A DNA stretch of 23,846 nucleotides from NCBI RefSeq assembly GCF_036311985.1, contig NZ_JAZDCJ010000068.1; one strand, written 5' to 3'. Origin of the DNA: JAZDCJ01 sp036311985. GTDB taxonomy: Bacteria > Actinomycetota > Actinomycetes > Actinomycetales > Micrococcaceae. The position numbers and the translations under genes are program-made. The notes under the pieces are model-generated. The model saw only the letters and a list, made by a program, of their open reading frames with translations. It was not told the origin of the DNA and ran no database searches. Numbering within the stretch: position 1 is the stretch's first letter; every line of letters begins with the position of its first letter. Below are positions 9,477 to 16,716 of the stretch, piece after piece.

Positions 9477-10606
9477 CCGGCCAGCGACGTTACCGCGGCC
9501 TGGCGGCCCGGTTCTTCCTGGCCCAGTTGCTGGTGGTGGCGGTCAGCATCCTGGCCGCGGTGGCGGTGGCCTCCCTGGCCGGCCCCCCGCTGTTCCACGA
9601 GCATTTGGAACAGGCCGGGGCCGGGCATGATGCGACCCAGATGCTGCACGTGGAGCAGGCCTACCGAGACACCAACTTCTGGACCCTGGGCGTGGCCTTG
9701 GCCACCGCCCTAGTCTGCTGCCTGGTGTTGACCTGGTATGTCGCCCGCCGGATCCAGAACCCCATCCATGCCCTGACCCAAGCGGCGACGGCTATGGCGC
9801 GCGGCAAGTACGACACCCGGGTCCCGGCCATGGGGGCAGGGACCGAGGTGGAGGACCTGGCCGCCTCGTTCAACACCATGGCCGAGCGGCTCGAACGCAC
9901 CGAGGACACCCGCCGTCGGATGCTCTCGGACTTGGCCCACGAGATGCGCACTCCCATCTCCGTGCTCACCGTCTACCTCGAAGCCCTGCAGGATGGAGTC
10001 TCACGCTGGGGCGAAGCCACCGGCGAGCTCATGGACGAACAGCTGGCCCGCCTCACCCGGCTGGTGGAAGACATCCACGACGTCTCCCGGGCGGAGGAAG
10101 GACGGATCGAGCTCGATCGCACCATCGAATCGGCGGGCGAGTTACTGCAGGCCGCCGCCGAAGCCCATCGGGACACCTATGCCGCCAAGGGCGTGGCCTT
10201 GATCCTGAATCCGAGCCAGGACATCGCGACCGTGGAGGTCGACCGCCAACGCATGGGTCAGGTGTTGGGCAACCTGCTCACCAACGCCTTGCGCCACACC
10301 CCCGCAGGTGGCCAGGTAACCCTGGACGCTCGGCAGAGTGCAGGAGGGATCACGCTCAGCGTCAGCGACACCGGCGAGGGCATCCTCCCTGAACACCTGC
10401 CGCACATCTTCGAGCGGTTCTACCGCGGGGACACCGCCCGGGACCGGGACCACGGCGGGTCCGGGGTCGGCCTGGCCATCTCCCGGGCCCTGGTCCAAGC
10501 CCATGGAGGGTCACTGACCGCCAGCTCCGCAGGTTCGGACGCCGGGGCGACGTTCACCGTCCACCTGCCTGCCCAAGGCGACGGAAACCACTCCACCACA
10601 TCTTGA
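9473..10606 (+). CDS. copS: Membrane sensor histidine kinase, CopS-like
   Basis: The product is 377 aa, starting with a GTG that overlaps the regulator's stop (GTGA). Membrane helices at about 13-37 and 70-91 enclose a short outer loop (about 38-69) rich in His and Met (FHEH, GHDATQMLH), a plausible metal-sensing site. A HAMP domain (about 92-145) follows. The kinase core has the phosphorylated His156 in LAHEMRTP, the N box NLLTNALRHTP (267-277), G1 DTGEG (299-303), an F box (ERFYRGD) and G2 GGSGVGL (328-334). It should phosphorylate the adjacent response regulator on sensing extracytoplasmic copper or silver. All catalytic boxes are intact. Confidence 0.88.
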   Translation: MTGQRRYRGLAARFFLAQLLVVAVSILAAVAVASLAGPPLFHEHLEQAGAGHDATQMLHVEQAYRDTNFWTLGVALATALVCCLVLTWYVARRIQNPIHALTQAATAMARGKYDTRVPAMGAGTEVEDLAASFNTMAERLERTEDTRRRMLSDLAHEMRTPISVLTVYLEALQDGVSRWGEATGELMDEQLARLTRLVEDIHDVSRAEEGRIELDRTIESAGELLQAAAEAHRDTYAAKGVALILNPSQDIATVEVDRQRMGQVLGNLLTNALRHTPAGGQVTLDARQSAGGITLSVSDTGEGILPEHLPHIFERFYRGDTARDRDHGGSGVGLAISRALVQAHGGSLTASSAGSDAGATFTVHLPAQGDGNHSTTS

Positions 10607-10631
10607 TTGATACCCTACAGGGGTATATACC
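10603..10631 (+). promoter_or_regulatory. Promoter of the HMA-copB operon with embedded CsoR-type operator
   Basis: A -35-like TTGATT (10603-10608) and a -10-like TATACC (10626-10631) are spaced by 17 bp. The spacer holds the palindrome ATACCCTACAGGGGTAT (10610-10626), with perfect 6-bp arms of the TACCC/GGGTA kind recognised by CsoR repressors. The -35 overlaps the histidine kinase stop codon. CsoR release on binding Cu(I) would open the promoter. Confidence 0.65.
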
Positions 10632-10679
10632 GGGAGGAGGGCGCAGTCCCACCGCCCACATCCGACGAAGGAGCCCATC

Positions 10680-11012
10680 ATGACCGAACCGATGTCCAGC
10701 CCCCTGCCGATGGCCTCCGGCGGCTGCTCGTGCTGCATCCCGGACGCCGCCCCTACTCCGGGCTCCGACGCCGCGGAGACGTCTTTCCCTGCCGCTTCCG
10801 GGACCTCCGCCACGTATCGGGTGGAGGGGATGACCTGTGGGCACTGCGTCGGAACCATCGCCGGAGCGGTGAGCGCCCTGCACGGGGTGGACGACGTCAG
10901 GGTTGACTTGGTGGCCAGCGGCATTTCCCCCGTCACCGTTACCGGCGCCGCCTCCTCAAACACCGTGCGGGCGGCCATCGAAGAGGCCGGCTACCGCGTC
11001 CTGACGTCCTGA
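10680..11012 (+). CDS. Heavy-metal-associated (HMA) copper-binding protein with N-terminal Cys cluster
   Basis: The product is 110 aa. Residues 1-43 are flexible and hold GGCSCCIPD (Cys16, Cys18, Cys19). An HMA domain (about 44-108) follows, with the GMTCGHC site (Cys53 and Cys56) and the AGYRV end typical of CopZ-like chaperones. GAAGGAG precedes the ATG. Lack of a signal peptide points to the cytosol. It is first in the operon with copB and probably hands Cu(I) to an ATPase or buffers it. The additional N-terminal CxCC cluster is not part of the standard CopZ fold and may be a second metal site. It is distinct from the plain CopZ at 20085. Confidence 0.88.
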   Translation: MTEPMSSPLPMASGGCSCCIPDAAPTPGSDAAETSFPAASGTSATYRVEGMTCGHCVGTIAGAVSALHGVDDVRVDLVASGISPVTVTGAASSNTVRAAIEEAGYRVLTS

Positions 11013-11016
11013 TCAC

Positions 11017-11048
11017 TTGGCCCACCGCCTTGGCCCGTAGGGGGCCAA
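11017..11048 (+). other. Repeat/hairpin element just upstream of copB
   Basis: TTGGCCC occurs twice (11017-11023 and 11030-11036), 13 bp apart, and is followed by one GGGCCAA (11042-11048). Either copy can pair with the final arm, giving two mutually exclusive stems ending 2-3 bases before the copB ribosome site region. It could be an mRNA processing or stability element, or a weak attenuator. Confidence 0.4.
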
Positions 11049-11063
11049 TGGGAAGGAAATATC

Positions 11064-13250
11064 ATGAGCAACTCGCACCACCACGGCGACCACCATGCCG
11101 GGCATGACCAGCACGCGGATGAAGACACGCACGGGCAAGCTATGCCCCAGGGACACGCCCACTCCGCGGTGGATGAAGACCATGCGGTTCACGACCACGG
11201 GGAGCATGCCGGACACTCGGTGGCGATGTTCAAGAACCGGTTCTGGCTCTCACTGGTCCTGTCGATCCCGGTGGTGGTCTTCAGCCACATGGTCGCCGAC
11301 CTGCTCGGTTACCGGGTTCCGGAGTTTCCGGGCTCATCGTGGATCGCCCCGGTGCTGGGTACCGTGATCTACTTCTACGGCGGTATGCCCTTCCTCAAGG
11401 GCGGGATCACGGAGCTGCGCACCCGCCAGCCCGGGATGATGCTGCTGATCGCGATGGCCATCACGGTGGCCTTCGTGGCCTCCTGGATCACGTCCCTGGG
11501 TCTCGGCGGATTCATGCTGGACTTCTGGTGGGAGCTGGCCCTGCTGGTGGTCATCATGCTGCTGGGCCACTGGATGGAGATGCGCGCCCTTGGCGCGGCC
11601 TCCTCCGCCCTGGACGCTCTGGCCGCCCTGTTACCGGACGAGGCTGAGAAGGTCACCGAGGACGGCACTACCGTCACCGTTGCGATCGGTGAGCTGGCGG
11701 TCGGGGACACAGTCCTGGTCCGCTCCGGGGCTCGCGTGCCCGCCGACGGGACCCTGACCGAGGGCACGGCCGAGTTCGACGAGTCCATGATCACTGGCGA
11801 ATCCCGGTCCGTGGCCCGCACCGTGGGCGAAACGGTGGTGGCCGGGACCGTGGCCACCGACAACACCGTGCGGGTACGCATCGAGGCGACCGGGACTGAC
11901 ACCGCCCTGGCGGGCATCCAACGGATGGTCGCCGACGCCCAAGAATCCTCTTCGCGAGCCCAGGCCCTGGCCGATCGGGCCGCCGCGCTGCTGTTCTGGT
12001 TCGCCCTGGCCGCGGCCATCATCACCGCCGTCGTCTGGGTGGCCATCGGCCGGCCGGACGACGGCGTCACTCGCACCGTCACCGTGCTGGTGATCGCCTG
12101 CCCGCACGCCCTGGGCCTGGCGATCCCGCTGGTGATCGCGATTTCCACCGAACGCGCCGCCAAGGCTGGGGTGCTGATCAAGGACCGGTTGGCTCTGGAA
12201 CGGATGCGCACGATCGATGTGGTCTTGTTCGACAAGACCGGCACCCTGACCGAAGGCGCGCACGTTCTCACCGGAACCGCACCGGCCCCGGGAACCTCCG
12301 AGGCGCAGCTGCTGGCTTACGCGGCCGCTGCCGAGGCCGACAGCGAGCACCCCGTGGCCCGCGCCATCATCACCGCTGCCAACGACCACGCCGAAGCCGC
12401 CGGACTGGGCCTGCGCGGCACCGGGTTCCAGTCCGCCACCGGCCGCGGGGTGAAAGCGACCGTGGGCGGATCGGAGGTCCTCGTGGGCGGGCCGAATATG
12501 CTCCGCGAACTCGCCCTGGACACCCCCGAGTCCCTCGCCGCTGACACCCGAGCCTGGACCGACCGGGGTGCCGGAGTGCTGCACGTGGTCCGTGACGGTG
12601 TCGTCATCGGAGCGGTGGCCGTAGAGGACAAGGTCCGTCCCGAGTCCCGGGCCGCCGTGGCCGCTCTGCACGAACGTGGGGTCAAGGTCGCCATGATCAC
12701 CGGCGACGCCCGGCAGGTCGCCGAGGCCGTGGGCCGGGACTTGGGCATCGACGAGGTCTTCGCAGAGGTGCTGCCGAAGGACAAGGACTCCAAGGTCACC
12801 GAGTTGCAGTCCCGCGGGCTGCGCGTGGCTATGGTCGGCGATGGCGTCAACGACGCCCCCGCCCTGGCCCGCGCTGAGGTTGGCATCGCGATCGGTGCCG
12901 GCACCGACGTGGCCATGGAATCGGCCGGCGTCGTGCTGGCCGGCAATGATCCACGCGCCGTGTTGTCGATGATCGAGCTCTCGAGGGCCAGCTACGCCAA
13001 GATGATCCAGAACCTGGTTTGGGCCACCGGCTACAACCTGGTCTCCGTACCCCTGGCCGCCGGCGTGCTCGCCCCCATCGGCTTCGTGCTCTCCCCCGCG
13101 GTGGGCGCGATCCTGATGTCCGCCTCCACCATCGTGGTCGCCCTCAACGCCCAACTGCTACGTCGGATCGACCTGGATCCTGCCCGACTGGCCCCGGCCA
13201 GCGGCCCGCAACGGCACACCACACCCCAGCCCGCGACCGCCACCAGCTGA
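11064..13250 (+). CDS. copB: CopB-type heavy-metal P-type ATPase (CPH class, P1B-3)
   Basis: The product is 728 aa, with GGAAGGAAA before the ATG. The first 51 residues contain 15 His in place of an HMA domain, typical of CopB pumps. P-type motifs are complete: TGES (244-247), the metal-site CPH (346-348, ACPHALGL), the phosphorylated Asp390 in DKTGT, SEHP, and GDGVNDAP in the ATP-binding region. CPH pumps are associated with export of Cu(II) or silver, with some activity towards Cu(I). It lies 51 bp after the HMA gene and 47 bp before a DUF305 lipoprotein gene, in an operon with a CsoR-type operator. Substrate is inferred from class. Confidence 0.95.
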   Translation: MSNSHHHGDHHAGHDQHADEDTHGQAMPQGHAHSAVDEDHAVHDHGEHAGHSVAMFKNRFWLSLVLSIPVVVFSHMVADLLGYRVPEFPGSSWIAPVLGTVIYFYGGMPFLKGGITELRTRQPGMMLLIAMAITVAFVASWITSLGLGGFMLDFWWELALLVVIMLLGHWMEMRALGAASSALDALAALLPDEAEKVTEDGTTVTVAIGELAVGDTVLVRSGARVPADGTLTEGTAEFDESMITGESRSVARTVGETVVAGTVATDNTVRVRIEATGTDTALAGIQRMVADAQESSSRAQALADRAAALLFWFALAAAIITAVVWVAIGRPDDGVTRTVTVLVIACPHALGLAIPLVIAISTERAAKAGVLIKDRLALERMRTIDVVLFDKTGTLTEGAHVLTGTAPAPGTSEAQLLAYAAAAEADSEHPVARAIITAANDHAEAAGLGLRGTGFQSATGRGVKATVGGSEVLVGGPNMLRELALDTPESLAADTRAWTDRGAGVLHVVRDGVVIGAVAVEDKVRPESRAAVAALHERGVKVAMITGDARQVAEAVGRDLGIDEVFAEVLPKDKDSKVTELQSRGLRVAMVGDGVNDAPALARAEVGIAIGAGTDVAMESAGVVLAGNDPRAVLSMIELSRASYAKMIQNLVWATGYNLVSVPLAAGVLAPIGFVLSPAVGAILMSASTIVVALNAQLLRRIDLDPARLAPASGPQRHTTPQPATATS

Positions 13251-13297
13251 CCGCGGGCCCGGACCCCCTATCGAAACTCCCATCGGAAGGAACCCTG

Positions 13298-13963
13298 ATG
13301 AAACGCAACACCACCACCCTGGCCGCCCTGACCCTGGCCTCCGCCCTGACGCTGACTGCGTGCGGCACCGGCGCCGAAGACAACGGCGCCGGTTCCGAGT
13401 CCACCCCGGCCACCAGCTCGGCTGCTGCCACCTCCGCGGCCACGGATACCGCTGCCCCGTCCGCCACGGCCACCGGCTCGGCCGAGGAGATCTCGGCCGA
13501 ACACAACGACGCGGACGTGATGTTCGCCCAGATGATGCTCCCCCACCACGAGCAGGCCGTTCAGATGAGTGAGATGCTGCTGGCCAAGGACGACATCCCG
13601 GCCGAGGTCGCTGACTTCGCCCAGCAGGTCATTGATGCCCAGGGTCCGGAGATCGAGCGAATGAACGCCATGCTCGCCGCCTGGGACGCAGAGCCCATGG
13701 GGGACATGGAGGGCATGGACCACGGCGGGATGAGCGGGATGATGTCCGAGGAGGACCTGGCAGCCCTGGAAGAAGCCCAGGGCGCCGAAGCGGCCCGGCT
13801 GTACCTGGAACAGATGACAGCCCACCACGAGGGCGCCGTCGAAATGGCCCAGGACCAGGTCGACAGCGGCCAGAACCCCCAGGCCGTGGCCCTCGCCGAA
13901 CAAGTCATCACCGCCCAGGAGGCCGAGATCGCCGAGATGGAGCAGATACTCGGAAACCTCTGA
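13298..13963 (+). CDS. DUF305 (ferritin-like four-helix) lipoprotein, copper-induced type
   Basis: The product is 221 aa from the ATG at 13298, preceded by GGAAGGAA. A signal peptide with lipobox LTAC (Cys22) leads to a low-complexity Ala/Ser/Thr linker (about 30-62). The DUF305 domain has two His-His helices: MMLPHHEQAV (His83-84) and TAHHEGAV (His176-177). A Met/His-rich loop (GDMEGMDHGGMSGMM, about 135-149) connects them. DUF305 proteins of copper islands are thought to bind metal outside the membrane, though biochemical proof is thin. It is the last gene of the copB operon and is followed by a strong hairpin. The Met-rich loop resembles the oxidase insert in composition. Confidence 0.9.
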   Translation: MKRNTTTLAALTLASALTLTACGTGAEDNGAGSESTPATSSAAATSAATDTAAPSATATGSAEEISAEHNDADVMFAQMMLPHHEQAVQMSEMLLAKDDIPAEVADFAQQVIDAQGPEIERMNAMLAAWDAEPMGDMEGMDHGGMSGMMSEEDLAALEEAQGAEAARLYLEQMTAHHEGAVEMAQDQVDSGQNPQAVALAEQVITAQEAEIAEMEQILGNL

Positions 13964-14018
13964 CGGGATCCACCGCCCCCTCTTGATCGGCTCTGCCCGT
14001 GCCGCTGTTGCACTGAAA

Positions 14019-14066
14019 GGACCCACACGGCCCCACCCGCCCAGGCAGATGGGGCCGTGTGGGTCC
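14019..14066. terminator. Strong bidirectional hairpin terminator between converging operons
   Basis: GGACCCACACGGCCCCA (14019-14035) and its exact complement (14050-14066) form a 17-bp perfect stem with a 14-base loop. It lies 56 bp after the DUF305 lipoprotein stop and 71 bp beyond the stop of the opposing gene. There is no long T-run, common in high-GC actinobacteria, but the perfect stem and convergent position make a bidirectional terminator likely. Confidence 0.8.
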
Positions 14067-14136
14067 TGGAGCATCGGTTGGCGTCCATCCGACCCGTGAT
14101 CCTCGACAGGGCGGAGGTGCGCCCTGAGGGGAACCG

Positions 14137-14741
14137 TCAGCCGGTGGGGCACTGGCGTTCGGCCGGCTCCTCGTAGTCAGGCACGGACCGTGCTTGCGCC
14201 TGTTCGGGGGTCGTGGCGACCCCGTTACGCTCGATATCCTCGATCAGCCAGTCCATTTCGAAAATTTCCCGCCGCTGGGCCTCGCTGATCTCCACGGCCA
14301 GCTCGCAGACCCTGACGTCCTCGATACCGGCTCGCTCGGACCTCGTGATGGCCAGCGAGTGGTGCGGGATCATGGCGCGCATGAAGTCGCTGTCGTCCAC
14401 GGTCGCCTGGCTGCGGTCCAGGACGATGCCACCGCCCAGAAGCACCGCGCTCACGAGCACCACGGCCACGTTAGCCTTTGGGTTCCGGTACATGTTCAGC
14501 ATCCAGGCGAGCATGACCAGGCCCATCGCCCCCCCATGGTCAAGGCCATGAACAGCCGGCTCTCGCTCCAGCGGATGTGTCCCCACTCCCAGGAACCGGC
14601 GAACATCGTCCAATACATGACCACCATGCCGGTCAGGATCATCGCGGCGAACCGCAGATACATTTTCAGAGAGCGGCGGGGCGCGTGGTGACCCCCGTCG
14701 CGATCACCACCCTGGTCACTGCTGTGTTCTGTCTTGGGCAC
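14137..14741 (-). pseudogene. Membrane DUF305 protein gene interrupted by a -1 frameshift in a C7 run
   Basis: Two overlapping frames make one gene. It starts with GTG at 14741 (AAGGAG upstream) and reads through MYLRFAAMILTGMVVMYW to SESRLFMALTMGG, then shifts. The other frame resumes with GGAMGLVMLAWMLNMYRNP and ends at 14137 after the DUF305 core MRAMIPHHSLAI and EAQRREIFEMDWLI. The break falls in CCCCCCC at 14529-14535; eight Cs would restore a continuous 201-aa membrane DUF305 protein. The rest is undamaged, so a read error, recent mutation or slip-based switching are all possible. The family has two to three N-terminal membrane helices and a short outer DUF305 domain. It lies downstream of the copper-storage gene. 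Confidence 0.8.
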
Positions 14742-14782
14742 GTCGGGTTCTCCTTCTGCGGGGATGCTTTTGTACCGTCGCG

Positions 14783-14830
14783 CCAGTCAGGGCCAGCAGC
14801 ACATGTTCCACGCCTGATTGCCCTGACTGG
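14783..14830. terminator. 11-bp inverted repeat between the copper-storage and DUF305 genes
   Basis: CCAGTCAGGGC (14783-14793) and GCCCTGACTGG (14820-14830) pair perfectly across a 26-base loop. The repeat is 26 bp past the stop of the leftward copper-storage gene. It may be an intra-operon terminator or processing site lowering expression of the DUF305 gene. The long loop and lack of a T-run make the call uncertain. Confidence 0.45.
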
Positions 14831-14855
14831 TATTCCGGCATCGGCCGGGCTGTGC

Positions 14856-15266
14856 TCAGCCCAGCGAGGCGAGCAGTTCGGCGCACGCCTGCTCGCAGCG
14901 CCGGCAGGCCTCGGCGCACACCTTGCAGTGCTCGTGCATCTGCGCGTGCTTCTCGCATTCGTCCGCGCAAACCTGGCAGGCGGTCCGGCAGGCCTCGAGC
15001 AGGGCACGAGTGATCTCGGCGTTGTTGCCGGTCTGGCGGGACAGCACACGGCCGGTGGCCGCGCAGATGTCGGCACAGTCCAGATTGAATCGGATGCACT
15101 GGGTCAGGTCAGCGACCATGTCCTCGGCCAGGCACGCGTCCGCGCAGGCCGTACAGGTCTGGGCACACTCGAAACAGGCCTCGATGCACTCGGCCAGCTT
15201 CTCCTGGTCGATGTTCCCCAAGTCCTTCGGGTAGGTCTCCAGCATCGAGCTCACGTGATGGGTCAT
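14856..15266 (-). CDS. Cytosolic copper storage protein, Csp3-like (DUF326 four-helix bundle)
   Basis: The product is 136 aa, with GAAGGAG before the ATG and no signal peptide. It holds 18 cysteines in helix-spaced patterns (CxxxC, CxxC) such as ACFECAQTCTACADAC and HCKVCAEACRRC, the hallmark of Csp proteins that fill a four-helix bundle with many Cu(I) ions. Lack of an export signal and the Cys count fit the cytosolic Csp3 type. It would store Cu(I) or buffer excess. A CopR-type direct repeat lies 106 bp upstream, suggesting copper induction, and a 7-bp hairpin lies in its leader (15287-15305). Confidence 0.92.
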   Translation of the reverse strand: MTHHVSSMLETYPKDLGNIDQEKLAECIEACFECAQTCTACADACLAEDMVADLTQCIRFNLDCADICAATGRVLSRQTGNNAEITRALLEACRTACQVCADECEKHAQMHEHCKVCAEACRRCEQACAELLASLG

Positions 15267-15286
15267 GGCTTACTCCTTCATCGGTG

Positions 15287-15305
15287 CGGTTCGGAAGACG
15301 AACCG
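15287..15305. other. Hairpin in the 5' leader of the copper-storage gene
   Basis: CGGTTCG (15287-15293) and CGAACCG (15299-15305) form a 7-bp stem with loop GAAGA, just upstream of the ribosome site of the leftward csp gene. A role in mRNA stability or initiation is possible; nothing more can be read from it. Confidence 0.35.
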
Positions 15306-15371
15306 GCCAGAACCGGCCCGCCATGCAACCGACCGTAGACCCCCACTCGGCCCGGATGAAGGGCCCAACCT

Positions 15372-15393
15372 TGAAGATTCCGTGAAGATCCCT
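15372..15393 (+). promoter_or_regulatory. Second CopR-type direct-repeat box, upstream of the copper-storage gene
   Basis: TGAAGATTCCG (15372-15382) is followed by TGAAGATCCCT (15383-15393), with the same 11-bp period and consensus as the site at 8699-8720. It is 106 bp upstream of the copper-storage gene start. This supports control of the storage and DUF305 genes by the CopRS-like system. The rest of the 15267-15650 gap holds no gene. Confidence 0.65.
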
Positions 15394-15517
15394 GCCGGCC
15401 ACGGGCTCCGACCGGGCCGTTCGAGCGGGCGGCTAGGCCCGAAATGACGGCCTTTCCGGTCCCGGCTCAACCCTGTATCGGCTCGGAACCTCAGCATGCC
15501 GGCAAGTTGCGACCAGA

Positions 15518-15545
15518 TAACGAATCTGTATCGTTGCATAACGTT
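15518..15545 (+). promoter_or_regulatory. Triple TAACG-like repeat upstream of the NlpC/P60 gene
   Basis: TAACGAA (15518), TATCGTT (15529) and TAACGTT (15539) recur at 10-11 bp spacing, about 105-130 bp before the hydrolase ATG. TAACG-type direct repeats are reported for MtrA, which controls wall-hydrolase genes in actinobacteria, so an MtrA-like site is a reasonable guess. The downstream leader also has a CCGGC-TAAAT-GCCGG hairpin. No known riboswitch is recognised. Confidence 0.35.
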
Positions 15546-15650
15546 CTGGTCACAGACCATTTCGCCAAAAGGGATGGCCGGCTAAATGCCGGATCTCGTG
15601 GCCGTGGGAGAAGTTCAGAACATGTACGCCAATGTCTACCGAGGTAACCC

Positions 15651-16352
15651 ATGTCCTACCCCACCCGTCGTGCCCGCATCGAGGCTGAAGCCCAGACCCG
15701 CCGTTCCCACCGCCGCCGTTCCCTCACCATGGGTGCGGTAGGCCTTACCACCGTGGTGGGAGCCACGGTGGCCGGCATGGGCCCGGCCGCTGCCAACGAA
15801 GGCGCCTACTCCGCTCCCAGCGGCTCCACCGCCAATGCCTGGACCTGGGACTCCGGAACCGCAACCGAGACATCCCGCTCCTCCGGGGCTCACACGCACT
15901 CATCAACGACCAGCGGTGAGCCGGCCCAGGACATCCAGCGGGCCTCCTACTCCACCGCTTCCTCCAGCAGCAACGGTTGGGGAGCGGCCGTGCAGTGGGC
16001 CACGGCCAAGGCTGCCGATCCGAGCGTCGGCTATGTCTGGGGCGGCAATGGCCCGACCGGCTACGACTGCTCCGGCTTCACCCAGAACGCCTTCGCGCAG
16101 GCCGGCATCGAGCTGCCCCGGAACTCCAAGGCCCAGTACGCCGCCGCCAGCCAATACGTCTCCCTGGACAACCTCCAGGTTGGTGACCTGGTCTTCTGGT
16201 CCAACAACGGCTCGGCCTCCGGGATCTATCACGTGGCCATGTACATCGGTGACGGCAAAATCGCCCACGCCCGCAATCCTCAGATGGGGGTGGCCGTGAC
16301 GGATGTCGACTACAGCCCGTGGAACATGATGGGTACCGCCGCCCGCTACTGA
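15651..16352 (+). CDS. Secreted NlpC/P60 peptidoglycan endopeptidase
   Basis: The product is 233 aa, with GAGG about 7 bp before the ATG. A basic N-terminus (about 1-24) and a hydrophobic segment ending AAANE form a signal peptide of about 49 residues. A Ser/Thr/Ala-rich linker (50-108) leads to the C-terminal NlpC/P60 domain, with catalytic Cys140 in YDCSGF, His194 in YHVAMYIGDG and a third polar residue, probably His206. Such enzymes cut peptide stems of peptidoglycan during growth and division. No LysM, SH3 or coiled-coil wall-binding domain is seen. A copper role is not evident; it may be a bystander or help remodel the wall around lipoprotein complexes. Confidence 0.92.
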   Translation: MSYPTRRARIEAEAQTRRSHRRRSLTMGAVGLTTVVGATVAGMGPAAANEGAYSAPSGSTANAWTWDSGTATETSRSSGAHTHSSTTSGEPAQDIQRASYSTASSSSNGWGAAVQWATAKAADPSVGYVWGGNGPTGYDCSGFTQNAFAQAGIELPRNSKAQYAAASQYVSLDNLQVGDLVFWSNNGSASGIYHVAMYIGDGKIAHARNPQMGVAVTDVDYSPWNMMGTAARY

Positions 16353-16716
16353 ACGGTACGCAATCAGCGTGTTCCGCAAGGCAAAGGCCTGCAGGGCCGC
16401 TCGGTGCCTGACCGCGCCTCTTCCAGCGGGCCCCGGATGGTGGGCTCGGATTAGACGCAGCGGTTCGGCGGGGCCCTTGGCGAAGGTCGTCCCGGCCACG
16501 GTGCACAAGGGCACTGAGCGAGAGGAATCAGCTTGTGCAACGCGTGTTCCCGCGTCGGCCACAGACCGCTGAGGGAGCCGGGCGGTCCTGTCCCCGGTTC
16601 TCTCACGTCGGTGGCACCTCCGCCGGTGCGGCGAACTCGTCTGGGATCGTACGTGGGCAAGACTTATCTGTGTCTCAAACGTTATATTCCCAGTTCCCGC
16701 CGTCGTGAAGGACCTC
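16353..16716. other. Intergenic region before the gamma-glutamyltransferase gene
   Basis: No gene is supported here; short frames on both strands lack ribosome sites and family features. A TATATT (16683-16688) 28 bp before the start codon at 16717 could be the -10 of the glutamyltransferase promoter, but no matching -35 is clear. No CsoR- or CopR-type box is seen. Confidence 0.4.

Noticed and set aside
11631..13154. 507-codon open frame antisense to copB
   Set aside because: Typical high-GC shadow of a real gene; it is Gly/His/Asp-rich with no domain or start signal.
15546..15650. Possible c-di-AMP (ydaO) riboswitch before the NlpC/P60 gene, as known for some actinobacterial wall hydrolases
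   Set aside because: Only a small CCGGC/GCCGG hairpin and loose resemblance were seen; the conserved core could not be aligned.
16451..16660. 69-codon minus-strand frame between the NlpC/P60 and ggt genes
   Set aside because: No ribosome site and no recognisable family; composition fits random high-GC sequence.
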